A program made the position numbers and the translations under genes. Under the pieces are notes generated by a model. That model saw only the letters and a list, made by a program, of their open reading frames with translations. It had not been told where the DNA came from and made no database searches. From Erigeron canadensis (lineage: Eukaryota; Streptophyta; Magnoliopsida; Asterales; Asteraceae), in NCBI RefSeq assembly GCF_010389155.1, contig NC_057768.1, forward strand, positions 17,295,664 through 17,359,663: a stretch of 64,000 nt of DNA, written 5' to 3'. This document shows, piece after piece, positions 21,180 through 33,406 of this stretch (positions are counted from its first letter, which is position 1; every line of letters begins with the position of its first letter).

Positions 21180-24100
21180 CTAACGCCCGTGTTTTTGCTC
21201 TGAACGCTGAGGAAGCTCGTCAGAACCCTCGGGTTGTGACATGTACTTTTCTTCTGAACGATCATTATGCTTCCGTACTATTTGACTCCGGTGCTGAACG
21301 TAGCTTTGTTGCATTAGACTTTAAAGCTAAGACTGACATGAAAACTGGCAAACTAAATGATAAGTATGTGGTAGAGTACGCAAATGCCCATAAGTACGGC
21401 ACTAATGAAATTGCTTTAGACTGTCCTTTGATCTTAGTAGACAAGAACTTTATGATTGACCTAATCCCTGTCGAGATTAGTAGCTTTGACGTTATCGTGG
21501 GAATGGATTGGCTATCCAAACACCACGCGACTATTTGTTGTCACGAGAAATTAGTTCATATACCGCTTCAGAACAGCGAGATCTTGATCGTACAAGGCGA
21601 TAAGTCCACGAACGAACATAAAATCGTCACAGCCATGAAGTTCCGTAAGTACTTAGACAAGAAAGAGCATCTTGTGTACCTAGCTCATAAGTGCTAAAGA
21701 ACTAAAAGTTCAAGACATCCCCATTGTTCGGGACTTCCCAGATGTCTTCCCTGACGACTTACCAGGTATCCCACTTGTTAGACAAGTCGAGTTCAATATT
21801 GATCTTGTTCCCGGTGTAGCACCAGTCGCTAAAGCACCATATCGTTTAGCTCCTCCTGAAATGCAAGAACTGTCCAATCAATTACAAGAACTTTTGAGCA
21901 AAGGCTTTATTCGTCCTAGTTCATCCCCTTGGGGAGCACCGATCTTGTTTGTTAAAAAGAAAGATGGTTCCATGAGAATGTGCATAGACTATCGTGAACT
22001 GAATAAACTAACCGTTAAGAACCGGTATCCTCTACCTCGCATAGACGATCTGTTTGATCAATTGCAAGGTGCCTCGTACTTTTCTAAGATCGATCTATGT
22101 TCGGGTTATCACCAGATTCGTGTTCAAGATGGTGACGTCCCAAAGACAGCTTTTCGTACTCGTTATGGTCATTACGAATTTCTCGTTATGCCATTTGGTC
22201 TAACTAATGCTCCAGCAATCTTTATGGACTTAATGAATCGTGTCTGTCGTCCGTTCTTAGACAAATTTGTGATTGTGTTCATTGACGACATACTCGTGTA
22301 CTCTCGGAACAAGACTGATCATGAGCAACATTTACGTTCTATTCTCTAACTTCTTCGAGAAGAAGAGTTGTACGCTAAGTTCTCTAAGTGCGAGTTCTGG
22401 CTTCGCCAAGTACAGTTCCTCGGCCACGTCGTAAATGATCAAGGCATTCATGTCGACCCGGCCAAGATTGAAGCCATTAAGAAGTGGGAGGCCCCGAAAG
22501 CTGCTACTGAAGTTCGTAGTTTTCTCGGATTAGCTGGTTATTATCGTCGTTTTATCGAGAACTTTTCTAAGATCGCACTACCGTTGACTCAACTGACTTA
22601 AAAGACCAAAGACTTTATTTGGGGTGAACAACAAGAACGAGCGTTCCAAACCCTAAAGGATCGACTATGTAAAACACCTGTTCTAGCTTTCCAAGAAGGC
22701 ACCGAAGACTTTGTCGTGTACTGTGACGCTTCACATCAAGGTTTAGGCTGTGTACTGATGCAAAGAGGCAAAGTGATCGCCTACGCATCCAGACAACTCA
22801 AAGTGCATGAAGAGAACTATACCACCCACGATTTAGAACTTGGAGCACTTGTTTTTGCCTTGAAGATTTGGAGGCACTATTTGTACGGAACTAAATGTAC
22901 TATCTTTACCGATCATAAGAGCTTGCAACATGTGTACAATCAAAAAGAGTTGAACATGAGACAAAGGCATTGGGTGGAACTGCTAAGTGATTACGATTGT
23001 GAAATCAAATACCATCCTGGAAAGGCGAATGTGGTAGCTGACGCCCTGAGCAGAAAATAACGAGTCAAAATCTTATCCATTAAGGAGGCAGATCGTACAA
23101 ACTTAAGACAACTTGTGATCGAAGGCCAAGAGATCGGCTTGAGATCAAAAGACAGCATAAAAGCAGAGCGGTTAGGCCCAATTGCTCAAGAACTTGAAGT
23201 TGATGATGAAGGAGTCAGGAAGTTCAAGAACTGAGTTTGGATCCCTGCAGTCAATGGTGTTCGGGAGATCATCATGCAGGAAGCTCACAGTTCAAAGTAC
23301 TCGATTCATCCGGGCGTAGACAAGATGTACAAGAACTTGAAACTAGACTACTGGTGGCCTGGGATGAAGAGAGAGATCTTTGAGTACGTCAGCAGATGTC
23401 TAACATGTTCTAAAGTCAAGATCGAACATCAGAAAGCTTCCGGTTTGTTGAAACAATTAGAAGTCACGGTGTGGAAGTGGGAGGATATTACCATGGATTT
23501 CATTATGAAGCTACCTCGTACAAAGAACAACCAAAACTCTATTTGGGTTATTGTAGACAGACTGACGAAATCAGCTCGTTTCCTTCCAATTCGTGATGAC
23601 TACTCACTAGAGAGACTCGCTGAGATTTATATAGATGATATTGTGGCCAAGTACAGTGTCCCTTTATCGATTGTGTCCGATCGAGATCCACGCTTTACGT
23701 CCGACTTTTGGCAGTCACTTCAAGAAGCGTTAGGTACTAGACTTAACTTGAGCATCGCTTATCACCCACAAACGGACGGGCAAAGCGAATGTACTATTCA
23801 GACTTTGGAGGACATGCTCCGTTCTTGTGCATTAGAGTTCAGAGGAAGTTGGGATAAACATCTTCTGTTGATCGAGTTCTCGTACAATAACAACTATCAC
23901 ACTAGTATTCAGTGTGCACCGTTCGAGGCCTTATACGGTCGTAAGTGCAGATCACCACTTTGCTGGCTAGACGCCGGTGAAAGAAGCTGGATGAAGCTCC
24001 CAGTCGTACAGTTCACTATAGACAAAATAGCTGTTATCAAAGAAAAGCTTAAAGCTGCTCAAGACAGACAAAAGTCCTATGCAGACAAACGCCGTAAGCC

Positions 24101-24545
24101 TCTAGAGTTCGAGGTAGGCGATAAAGTTCTATTAAAAGTTTCCCCATGGAAAGGTACTGCCCGGTTCGGCAAGAGAGGCAAGTTGGCGCCTCGGTACATT
24201 GGACCTTATAAGATCATTAAACGTGTGGGGCTAGTAGAGTACAAGCTGGAACTACCGTTAGAGCTTGGCAACGTTCATGACACATTTCACGTGTCCAATC
24301 TTAAAAAGTGCATGGCTGACAACCCGACCGTCATTCCTGTTAAGGATGTTCATATTGACGAAGGGCTCGAGTTCACTGAAGAACCCATCGAGATCATTGA
24401 TTGGGATGCTAAACAGACTAGACAGAGCAGAGTACCACTAGTTCGTGTACGTTGGAGTGCTAGACACTGGTATAATGATACCTGGGAACGCGAGGACATC
24501 ATTAAGAAGAAGTACTCTCATCTTTTTGATCGGCAAGACTCTTAA
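21180..24545 (+). pseudogene. RE5 pol: protease, RT, RNase H, integrase, chromodomain; disrupted
   Basis: Aspartic protease: LFDSGAERSFV (about 21285). [15 protein letters not shown] and the catalytic FIDD (about 22285). RNase [12 protein letters not shown] (22715) and FTDHKSL. Integrase: HHCC zinc finger ([10 protein letters not shown]...CLTCSK), catalytic Asp in MDFIM (23495) and SDRDPRF (23680), Glu in GQSE (23785), and GPY/F module RYIGPYKI (24200). Chromodomain: 24379-24540 (VRVRWSARH, TWEREDII), the part that targets chromovirus integration to heterochromatin. Lesions are a small deletion near 21690, TAA at 22347, 22599 and 23058, and TGA at 23232. The integrase part (23274-24545) is open over 423 codons. 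Confidence 0.9.
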
Positions 24546-24565
24546 TTTCGAGGACGAAATCCTCC

Positions 24566-24578
24566 AAGTGGGGGAGAA
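24566..24578 (+). other. Polypurine tract of RE5
   Basis: AAGTGGGGGAGAA lies directly before the TG of the 3' LTR. Confidence 0.85.
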
Positions 24579-27500
24579 TGTAACAATCGTCTTAGAATGT
24601 TCTAAAATAAGTTCTTTGAAACGTACTTTCACCACTAGAACGGCTAGACAGTTCAAATTATTTAAGTTCTCGACGTACTTTAGACCTAAATTATGTGCTT
24701 ATATGAAGGTCAATTTGATCTTAAATCTTGATTTATATGACGAGTTCATGACTAAGTACAATGAAATATTAAAGTTCGGTTCATAAACGTTCATGTTCAT
24801 AAAAGTTCTAGACCAAAATGTTCGCAAATGGTCCTTGCATTAATTGAGTTCATTTAATATGGGAAAGGTATATAAAGAAAAGGATGAGAAACCTAGAGAG
24901 AGGAACAACCATATTTCATCTCTTTCTTCTTTCTTCTTTCTCACTCTAGAAACACATAGTGCAGCCAAATTTTCACATACAAAATTCATCTTTTGATTTT
25001 GGATAGTTAAACCAAAATCATTTGTACTTTTAGCATCCTTGTGATAGTCAAAACATATTTCCGGAATCAAATCTCAGGTAACAACAACAAATTATGAGTT
25101 TTTGATCAAATTAAAAGTGTACTTTTCCAAGTTCATGTTCTTGATGATTTGGTCAAATTTTGATATGAAATCGTGTTAATGATTAATGGGTTTGTGTCTA
25201 AATGTGTTTAATAACATTTATGTGAACAAATTTGGGTCATAACATGCTTTAATCTACAAAAGCCATTTTTGAAAGTAAAGGAAAACTTGTTCTTGATGTG
25301 CCATGGCTTTTTCATGTTATAGATGGTCTTGAAATCGTTAAAAGTGTTAATGGTTAATGTTATTATGCACATATGTACTAGTTCTATGTTTTAGCAAGTC
25401 CCGGAATCGATCTAGATCTTCATGTTATAATTCTGTTCTTGTTCAGCTCGTGGGGAACCTAGGACGGTCTTGAAATGGGACGATCTTGTCCCAAGATCGT
25501 CCTGGGCAGCTCACTTGGTTCCTAGTTCTTGCTCGTTCGATCTTGTGTGGTGTTGTGGTGTTGTTGGTACGTTTAATGGGTAACTGATCCTTTGGATTGG
25601 TTTAGCTCAAACAATTGTTCAATCAATCGATCATGTGCCTTGTTCTTGTTCATTGAAATCATTGGGACGATCTTGTTCATGTCCATTAGGACGATCTTGA
25701 AGTATTGTACACCAAAAAGGATCTTGACTAAACTAAGACACTAAGACGATCATGAATATAGACTTGTGAAACGATCTTAGCATTTTACCTGAAACGATCT
25801 TGAACAAGGGTTAACTAGGACAACCTTGTACTTCATGAGTGGGACAATCTTGAACTATAAAAGCCCTAGGACGATCCTGAAATGGTCTAGAGAAATGATC
25901 TTGTGCTAGAAACCCTAGGACGACTTTGTGCACTCATAACACAACATGTACTTGTTCTATAACATACCACACTTGATCATTGATCATCAATTCAGTTCAT
26001 AACATCATTATCACTCGATTAATCACATTAAAGGCTACTTATTAACATCGAGCTAGTTCATGAGTCGATCTAAATCAACGTACAAAGTGAAAACCCTAAT
26101 TGAGTACACATAAGACATGTTCTATCTTGATTACTAAAGTACGAGTTCTATGAACAACTAAATTGAGTTCTTAAGGCTAAAGATCATTAATAAAGGCATG
26201 TGCAACTCATTAAAACGATAAGTACTTATGTGTGAGTTCAAAGACGTTCAGTTCGAGTCCAGTTCATGTACTTAAAGTTCAATTAAACTCTTTTGAGTCA
26301 AAACGTTAAAAGATCTTCAAAGGACCAAATCATCAGTTCATCAAGGACATTTCAGTGATTAATTAATCACATGAACTAATATATGTACTTATCTATGATC
26401 AATATGTACTTAGGCTTTCATCAAGACGTGCTTAGATTGAGATAGATATAACTTATCTATCTTTGTGCTTGTTTTCTGTGCTAATACTACTTGTGCTTGT
26501 ACCAGATCACTGTGAGTTCAATCCCCCTTTCGTACATTTTGTTCAAAGTTCTGTATCAGGGACTGAAAAGCATGAAAACTATTTTCGTACTTGTACATAT
26601 GTTCTTGAACTATTTTACGTACTATATTATGAGCTTGATCTTGAACTACTTATGAAATGTTTCTTAAACTGTTTAAAGAAGTATTTAAGTCTTGAATGGG
26701 CAGGATCTTAAATACATTTATACTACCGTACTTGATCTTTATTATGTCCTAGTTCGTACATGTACTTGTTGAGTTCTTGTTCACTGCTATCAAATTCATA
26801 TCCCACAGTTCAGGGAATGAACCCTAGGTAATTATGGACAGCGCTGTTTAGGGTAGGCCCACCCTCATTTTCCACAGTTCAGGAGGATGCATATTACTTG
26901 TTCTTGTTCATGTCATTGTTCTGACATAGATCTTATTTGACGTACTTGAGCTATATGAGCACATTACTACATTACAGTGCAGTTCTGGCCAATCGGGTTA
27001 GCAGTGACAACTTATATCCAAAGTTCATCATATGTTCTTGTTCTGTTCACATTATTATAAAGTACATACGTTCAAAGTGCAGATCTTGACCTAGTTCATA
27101 TTATTATAATGTACCTAAGTTCAAAGTGCAGATCTTGATCTAGTTCTTATTATTATTACAAAGTACTTTATTCCAACGTACAAAACTTATGATCTTGTTC
27201 TTATTATACATATATACGTATATGTAAACTAAACGTACTTTATGTGAATCTCACCAACTACTTTTGTAGTTGACCTTTTGAACTTACATGTTTTTCAGGC
27301 TAGGCTGAGTAGATCTTGTTAGCATAGGAGTCTTCCTTTCTAAGCTCATCCTTTTGGCGATTGTTCGAGCGTACAAGTTCAGGAGCTATGAAGACCTTCG
27401 TTGCTACTTCAGTTCAAGTTCTATTCTTAAAAGACAATTGTTCTGTCTTCCAGATATTGACTATTCTAAGTTCATTTATGTTCTGTAATAACAATCGTAC

Positions 27501-27601
27501 TTCTGTTCTTTGTCAATGTCAATGGCTGTGTTGGAACTTGTACTGTGTGCAAATGTGCTTATCTGTGCATCCCGTATATTTCGCTTTAGCGGGGTGTTAC
27601 A
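24579..27601 (+). repeat. 3' LTR of RE5
   Basis: 3023 bp, TGTAACAATCGTC to GGTGTTACA. The TATA box is at 24869-24876. It keeps the roughly 400-bp segment (25497-25896) missing from the 5' LTR. Near the end it has a duplicated unit of about 50 bp (27050-27165, AAGTGCAGATCTTGA twice), shared with the 5' LTR. Confidence 0.88.
25478..25905 (+). repeat. ACGATCTTGA word array in the Tekay LTR
   Basis: About ten copies of a decamer-like word, RACGATCTTGA, occur at irregular spacing. The first is one arm of an 11-bp inverted repeat around TCC (25478-25488 and 25492-25502). The array lies downstream of the TATA box, so it is in the transcribed leader/U5. Confidence 0.7.
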
Positions 27602-27698
27602 GACTGCTTTATTCATAAGCCATAAAATTTCCATAATAATAATAATATTATATTGAATAAAAGCTTTTACATAAGTTGGATGGGAGTCTAGACACTAA

Positions 27699-30682
27699 TT
27701 ATGCTCCCACCCCTTTTTGGATGCAAAAACATAATCTATGAAAGATAAATCTACCGCTCCTAGCATTATTAGAATGACTACTAGAAATAGACTTAATGCG
27801 TGAGAGTGTGTCCAAAACATCCTTGTCGAATTCCCCGAGCGTAGAGAAAGCGAATGGTATGAACTTGTGTCCGTTCTCCTCACATTTAGATGCGTACTTC
27901 CTCTTTTTCTTCTCCACGGCATTGTGCAAGGCTACTCCGGGTGCCAAGGAAGTGACCCCCATACCAGCAAAAGGAGAAATGCATGTCACATCTAAACATG
28001 CATCTTTACCTTGGACCCAATTAAACAGTAGAAGGTCAGCGGGGCGTAGATCTTTGCCATTATCTGAGAAAAACCCCATTGGAGCTTCCTTACGCACCAT
28101 AATACCCACCTTCGAACACATGTCAACAAGAATATCACGTACCAAGTTATGTCTGAACTTTACACCTACTTCACTAGAACAGTGGACCGCATGATCTCCC
28201 CATTTGTCCATCCGATGCACATTGCAACTCGGGCATATATTACCTTCAGAGAACATCGGTATCGAAAGCCTGTATTTCAAGACACAACGAAACTGACGAT
28301 GGTTCATCCTCTGCCCCAAGCCGTCAATAGGTATGGTGAATAAAAAATCCTGAGCATGTGAGGCGCGAATGTTGCTAAGAATAGCTAGCTCGCGAGAACT
28401 TAGAGAGTACTTAGAAGCTAGGTCTTTGTCAATGACACCAAATAACACTTTGCCAAGGTCTTCATCATTTGGGGGGCACAAGTGCGTGTGGTGACAGAGA
28501 TCATGTCACCATTGCATCTAGAGTTGAAAACATCGGAAGCATGCTGAAAAGAAGAACCAAGTGAATCAATACCAGTCTTCACCAATATCTTAGCTTGCAG
28601 AGCGCTCGTTTGCAAACGAGAAGCGAGGAAAGCATAATGAATAACGTCCCCGGCTGAAAGGATGACTAGACCACCCAAATTGATCGGGAGAGTGGCTAGA
28701 CGCCATTGCCAATCACCAAACCCCGACCCTGAAGCTGTAACCACCTTTTCCAATGAGGCGCGTAACGCCTTATCAAAATGAAGTTTGGCCTCTGATAAAA
28801 ATAAGGGAGAACATGTCCTCAAAGAGTAAGATAGTTTCACAACCCCGACACAATTGCGTAAAAGAAGTAACTCACATTGGGGATCTTGAAGTTTTTAAAT
28901 TGCCTCCATTAAAGAGATGGTTTTTGAGACCCTTTTCAATGCCAAATCTTGACAAAAACCTCCATCCAAACTAACTGAACTACCAAGAAGCTTGACACCT
29001 TTTAACGGGCGTGAAATTTTTATAGGGAAAACCCCCTTTGTTCTACTTCTAGGATCCTCCACGGGCCTGAAAAGTTCAGTCTTGTATACATTGAAATGTA
29101 AACCACGAGCTGGTCCATCTGCACTAATGATGTTCAACGCCTTTGCTACCATAAGGGTATCTCCAACAATAGTACCATCATCAAGGTACCAAGCCTGAAG
29201 GGCAAGATCGCACGACTGATTAATAGTGTGAACCAAAGGGTGTAATGCAAGGGCAAACAACAATGGACCCAATGGATCCCCTTGTTGAACGCCCTGACAA
29301 GACCAAAGAATAGAGTCATCATAATAGAGCCTAGCGGGTCGAGCATAACAAAACTCAACCCAAGGAGCAATGGATGGACATCGCGCCCAAGTCTCCTCAA
29401 GTAAAATGCCCCTATCGACAAGATTAAACGCATTCTTAAAATCGACCAAAAGCATAGAAAGTCCAACCTCAGTACCCTTAGACTCAATGAGCCTATTCAC
29501 AGAATGCAAAACAGCCTCACACCCACCAGAAACACCGACACCAAATTGAAAGTCCTCTAAATAAGTATTCATAGAATTTCCAACAGATACAGCAGCAACC
29601 TTAGAAACAAGCCTCCGCCACACCGTACCAACAGCAATAGGACGTATACCACCACCCGGTTTGACCAACGGAGTTAGAGGGGCACTAGCAATATACTCTC
29701 CTAACTCGCTTGGGCAATTACCACTAAGGAACAGGTTGACGACCCTAGTAATAGACCCTAACAGGTCATCAGCGACCGCGGAAGCAGCCCCTCCTAAAAT
29801 ATCCATTAACTGTTGTGCTCTGAGCCCATCCCGCCCACATGAAGTCCCTTTGGGAAAGCTGTGGATCCTATTCAACACCATTTCTTTCTCAACAAAAAGG
29901 GCATCCCCATCACCCTGAAAAGAAGGCCGAGCGGGGGGTGGGGCATAAGGGTGTTTGGCCTCCAACTCATACAAGGTGTCAGGAGTAGGTGGGGCAACAC
30001 CAGAAGACGTGAGCACTTTAATAGCAGCGTTAAAGTGCCCATCTCCCAATTTACGCTTACATTGTAGCAAGTTAGCATCACCTTGTTTATTAGATTTCTT
30101 AACCCCACTCAAGGTTGGAGTTACTTCAGCCAAACGATCCAATACCAAACCAAGCCTATCTGCTGGAACACTCCATCTAACAATAGCACGAGAAATGCTA
30201 TCAAACTGACAACGTTCTCTTTCACCAGAACGCCTTTGAGCTCTATTAGTGGGCACAAAAGAGGACAAAACACAACATGGCAAAATTAAAAGTTGCACCC
30301 ATGCTGCCAAATCCCCCGGTCTCACAAGGACATTGTCAAGTGCACTGCGAAAAAGCTTGGCAAACCCGAGCCTTAACCTAGGAGGAATGCATTTAATAGT
30401 ACGCAACTTCTTTGAGAAAACACGGCTAAGAAGGTTTATGTCAAAACAAATGGACTCACTATCAACAACAACCTCATTAGAAGCAAGAGTACCCGCCAAC
30501 TCGTCACTAACAACCATACACATATCGGGTCTAGGAGGCACAGGGATACCACAAATTGCAATTCCATCAAAACAAGGTGCAGGAGCTACCACCCCATCAT
30601 CATGTTTACAATTCTTACTAAAGGTGTGGGTACAAAAACAGACACCACAAAATTTATTATTGTTATTGTTATTATTATTATT
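27699..30682 (-). pseudogene. RE6: non-LTR reverse transcriptase with restriction-like endonuclease domain
   Basis: On the minus strand, one frame runs from a poly-Asn tract (30682-30650) through a Cys/His cluster (KFCGVCFCTHTFSKNCKH) and a spacer with AAWVQLLILPCCVL. It then reaches an RT with GGGIRPIAVGTVWRRL, VDFKNAFNLVDR (motif A), QQGDPLGPLLFALAL (motif B) and YLDD (motif C, near 29180). After the RT come a zinc knuckle CPSCNVHRMDKWGDHAVHC (about 28230-28180) and LRPADLLLFNW...LDVT (about 28050-27990), the R-P-D...D pattern of a PD-(D/E)XK nuclease. That order is typical of RLE-type LINEs (R2/R4/NeSL-like). There are no LTRs. Only two lesions are visible: an in-frame TAA at 28897-28895, and a one-base loss in a C6 run (28476-28471). 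There is no ATG start, so it is 5'-truncated or has an upstream exon. It is more GC-rich than its surroundings. Confidence 0.75.
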
Positions 30683-30683
30683 G
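30652..30683. repeat. (ATT)n/(GTT) microsatellite at the 5' edge of RE6
   Basis: Read on the RE6 strand this is a run of AAT/AAC codons (poly-Asn) fused in frame to the Cys/His cluster. A second, shorter ATT run lies beyond the other end of the element (about 27637-27652). Confidence 0.75.
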
Positions 30684-30964
30684 TTAATTCATAACGTAGT
30701 TTAATTTAACAAAATTTAATATAAATTTTTAAGAAAATTATATTGTATGATATTTTCACTAAGTATATCTGGGTATAAAATACAATAACACTTAAATTTT
30801 ACTAATTGTTTATAGAAAAACAAAATCATGAAATTCTATGTTTGTTTCTCTATATGCAAACAGTTGTAGTGTTACTTTATATTTAACTTTGATTGTAAAC
30901 GTTATAATCCTCAATAAGATTTGTTCATTTATATATTAACTCTTTTACAATGATAATAATTTAT
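30684..30964. other. AT-rich DNA, nothing recognised
   Basis: No ORF with motifs, no clear repeat. Confidence 0.5.
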
Positions 30965-31218
30965 AGAGTTAATTGTAAAAATTGTTCCTTGTGGTTTATA
31001 CATTTTAGGAAAGGGTTCATTTTCAAGAATTATTACAATTGGAGTTCCTATTTTGAAAATGTTTTGCACAATTTGTCCAATTTTGACAAATCCGTTAAAG
31101 GTGGCCGTCAAGTGTGCACGTGTGCATCACGTGCGGGGTATTTATGTACTTTCAACCCCACAGGGACCCCCATTGTTAAAATAGAAAAACTACAAGGACT
31201 AATCTTGCAACTAACTCT
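30965..31218 (+). mobile_element. MITE-like repeat, copy 1
   Basis: Imperfect inverted arms of about 50 bp: the left arm AGAGTTAATTG...CCTTGTGGTTTATACATTTTA matches the complement of the right arm ending CAAGGACTAATCTTGCAA...AACTC. The middle contains TCCGTTAAAGGTGGC and GGGGTATTTATGTACTTTC. The same repeat is present in the other orientation at 33144-33406. No coding capacity. Confidence 0.65.
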
Positions 31219-31363
31219 TATTTATATATAATAAAAGACTATTGGCCTAACCGCTTCTTAACGTTAAAAAATCTTAGTTAACCTAAAAACTAAATTTACA
31301 TATATCATTATTAAAATTATAAATCAAAAAATATGAAACTAAAAAACTTTTGATTATAAACTG

Positions 31364-31906
31364 ATGCGTAAAGCACGTAAAAACAAAGCACAACGGAATT
31401 TAATGATAATTGGGAAATTCTATTTTTGGTATTTTCTGAGTTTTATGATACAAACAAACAAAAACAAGACAAACAAATACAGATAAAGGAAACATTCCAA
31501 CCCACCACTATGTTTGATATAGATCGAGTCACCACAAATACAGATAAATGAATCAAAGATTTTGGATCTCACCACTATAGTTGATAAAGGACGAACCACC
31601 ACAATTATAGATAAAGGGATCACTCCAAACTACCAAGATCAAAGATATATAAAGGTAAATGAAAATTTTTGTAAAAAACAGAGGTTGCTCTATTAATTTC
31701 ATCCAATTCAACAAAAAACTACGTACTTTTATAATGAGAAATACAACCCATATTTATATCCACATAAACTATTTCCTATAAGTTATCAAAATAATAATAA
31801 AATAATCTAAAAGTTTTCATGTGCAAAAGACAACCACTAATTTATTAACCAATGGGAAATGGACAGATAAAGCTTATAGAAAGATTCCTTTTGCAAGAAG
31901 GCCCAC
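31364..31906 (-). repeat. Dispersed LTR-like repeat, copy 2 (inverted relative to copy 1)
   Basis: The reverse complement matches 10921-11500, including the GTGGTGGTTCGTCCTTTAT words, the AATTAATAGAGCAACC segment and CATTTCCCATTGGTTAATAAATTAG. Termini are not certain. Divergence is moderate, so the copies are old. Confidence 0.5.
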
Positions 31907-32460
31907 AAACCGTTAGAAATAAAGTGGGCACTAATTCCTTTGTACTCATCGTCTTTGTACAGTTGTCATCCTTCCTTTATTGGACCCCACAAAGCGTGCG
32001 TCAAAACACTTTATTATGGTATCTGAAAAAACTGAAATCTGGACTTCCACTGGAGACGTACATCTGGAGCATCCATCTGGAGATTGGAAGTGGTCACTGG
32101 AGAGCTTTAGTGGACTGGTGGGCTTCAGTGGAGAACTTCACTGATGGATTTCTGATGATTGTATCTAGAGCTTCTTGCCACTGGAGAAGTGTTATGACTG
32201 GTAGCTGAACTGGTTCAACGAATACTTGTCTGAAATGGGCTATCGCTGGCAGAATTAGCATGGCTTGCTCAGATGGCATCAATGGCTCAGAATTCTGCTT
32301 TAGCTCAGAAATGGACTTCATCTCAAAATTTAACTTCATTTCATAATCTTTTTTTATCTCAGAAATTCTAGTCAGTTTAGTCGATTTGCTCAACTCACTG
32401 GCAACGGTCAGTTCAACGAATCTGGACATTTCTGCATCATAAAGTTCATTATATTAATAC
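31907..32460. other. CTGGAG-word-rich segment, possibly an LTR fragment of the RE7 type
   Basis: Between 32040 and 32190 the word CTGGAG occurs five times, in CACTGGAGA or CATCTGGAG contexts, and again as GTGGAG. The RE7 LTR and spacer share this vocabulary. A minus-strand frame at 32429-32094 is open but has no motif I recognise. Confidence 0.3.
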
Positions 32461-33143
32461 TTGTAGAAAACGTTTATAAACTTACAAATTTTAAAAATCG
32501 ATCACTAAATGACACTTTTTAACTTTTCCATAAAAGAATAAATCTTATTAAATAATTAACTTAAATATAGTTTTAACATTTTTTAGCTTTTCATGATTAC
32601 TTATTGTTAAATTACTAAAAACATATTTCCACTCAAAATTTTAAAACTTATAGATACTTTAAAATATGAGTAAACTTCAATTCACATAATAACTTATATA
32701 TACTTTTTAGAATATATCAAAGATTTTGTTTTTGAAGGAAAATATCTATTTACTAGTTTGTTTTCTCATATATTTGTAAATTAAAATTTATAAGTTTTTT
32801 TATTTGCATTTATTTAATAAGTTATTTTATTTCAAAAAATGTTGTTGACTTCCTGTGTATTTGACACGAGAATGGATAATTAAAATACCATATATTATTA
32901 TTCGAACAGATTTGTTTTTTTTTGTTTTTAATAAACATCAAATATCTAACATACAATATTTTATTTATCTAAGTTTATATATTAGCAAAAGTTTATATAT
33001 AAATCAGTTTTCAAAAATAAAAATATATAAAGTATATCTCCATTATTAAAATTTTTAAAGTATACATAAATTTACTATTAGAGACCTAATCAGCATATAA
33101 TTATATATTACAATCTTTTGAATTAAATAAAAAAAGATATCAA
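32461..33143. other. AT-rich DNA, nothing recognised
   Basis: A/T homopolymers and no gene. Confidence 0.5.
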
Positions 33144-33406
33144 GGTGTTAGTTATAAGATTGGTCTCTATGGTTTTTTCATTTTAGCAATGTGGGTCCAT
33201 ATCGGGTGGAAAGTACATAAATACCCCCACGTGTGTTGCACACATGCTGGTGTGCACATTTGACAGCCACCTTTAACGGATCTGTCAAAATTAGACCGAT
33301 TTCGCAAAAAATTCTCAAAATAGGGACCCCCATTGCAATGATTCTCGAAAAAGGACCCCCTTGCTAAAATGTACAAACCACAAGGACTAATCTTGCAGTT
33401 AACTCT
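33144..33406 (-). mobile_element. MITE-like repeat, copy 2 (inverted)
   Basis: The reverse complement matches 30965-31218: AACTGCAAGATTAGTCCTTG at one end, AACGGATCTG and GTGTGCAACACACGTGGGGG inside, then GTACTTTCCACCCG, with the TTAGTTATAAGATTGGTC arm at the other end. The arms pair imperfectly over about 50 bp. Confidence 0.65.

Larger units (their letters stand above)
16751..27601 (+). mobile_element. RE5: full-length Tekay-type chromovirus (Ty3/Gypsy)
   Basis: The 10.85-kb element is complete: 5' LTR, tRNA-iMet-type primer site, gag, protease, RT, RNase H, integrase with chromodomain, polypurine tract and 3' LTR. The flanking pentamers are GAATG (left) and GACTG (right, 27602-27606), a probable 5-bp target duplication with one change. 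Domain order PR-RT-RH-INT marks Gypsy. The C-terminal chromodomain and long LTRs mark the Tekay clade. Its coding region carries at least seven stops or frame breaks, so this copy cannot supply its own proteins. Confidence 0.9.

Noticed and set aside
30249..30704. Open frames on the plus strand opposite RE6
   Set aside because: They are antisense shadows of the RT coding strand with no motifs of their own; the same applies to plus-strand frames between 27796 and 30289.
32094..32429. Minus-strand ORF of 111 codons
   Set aside because: No start context, no recognisable domain; lies in a repeat-derived CTGGAG-rich segment.
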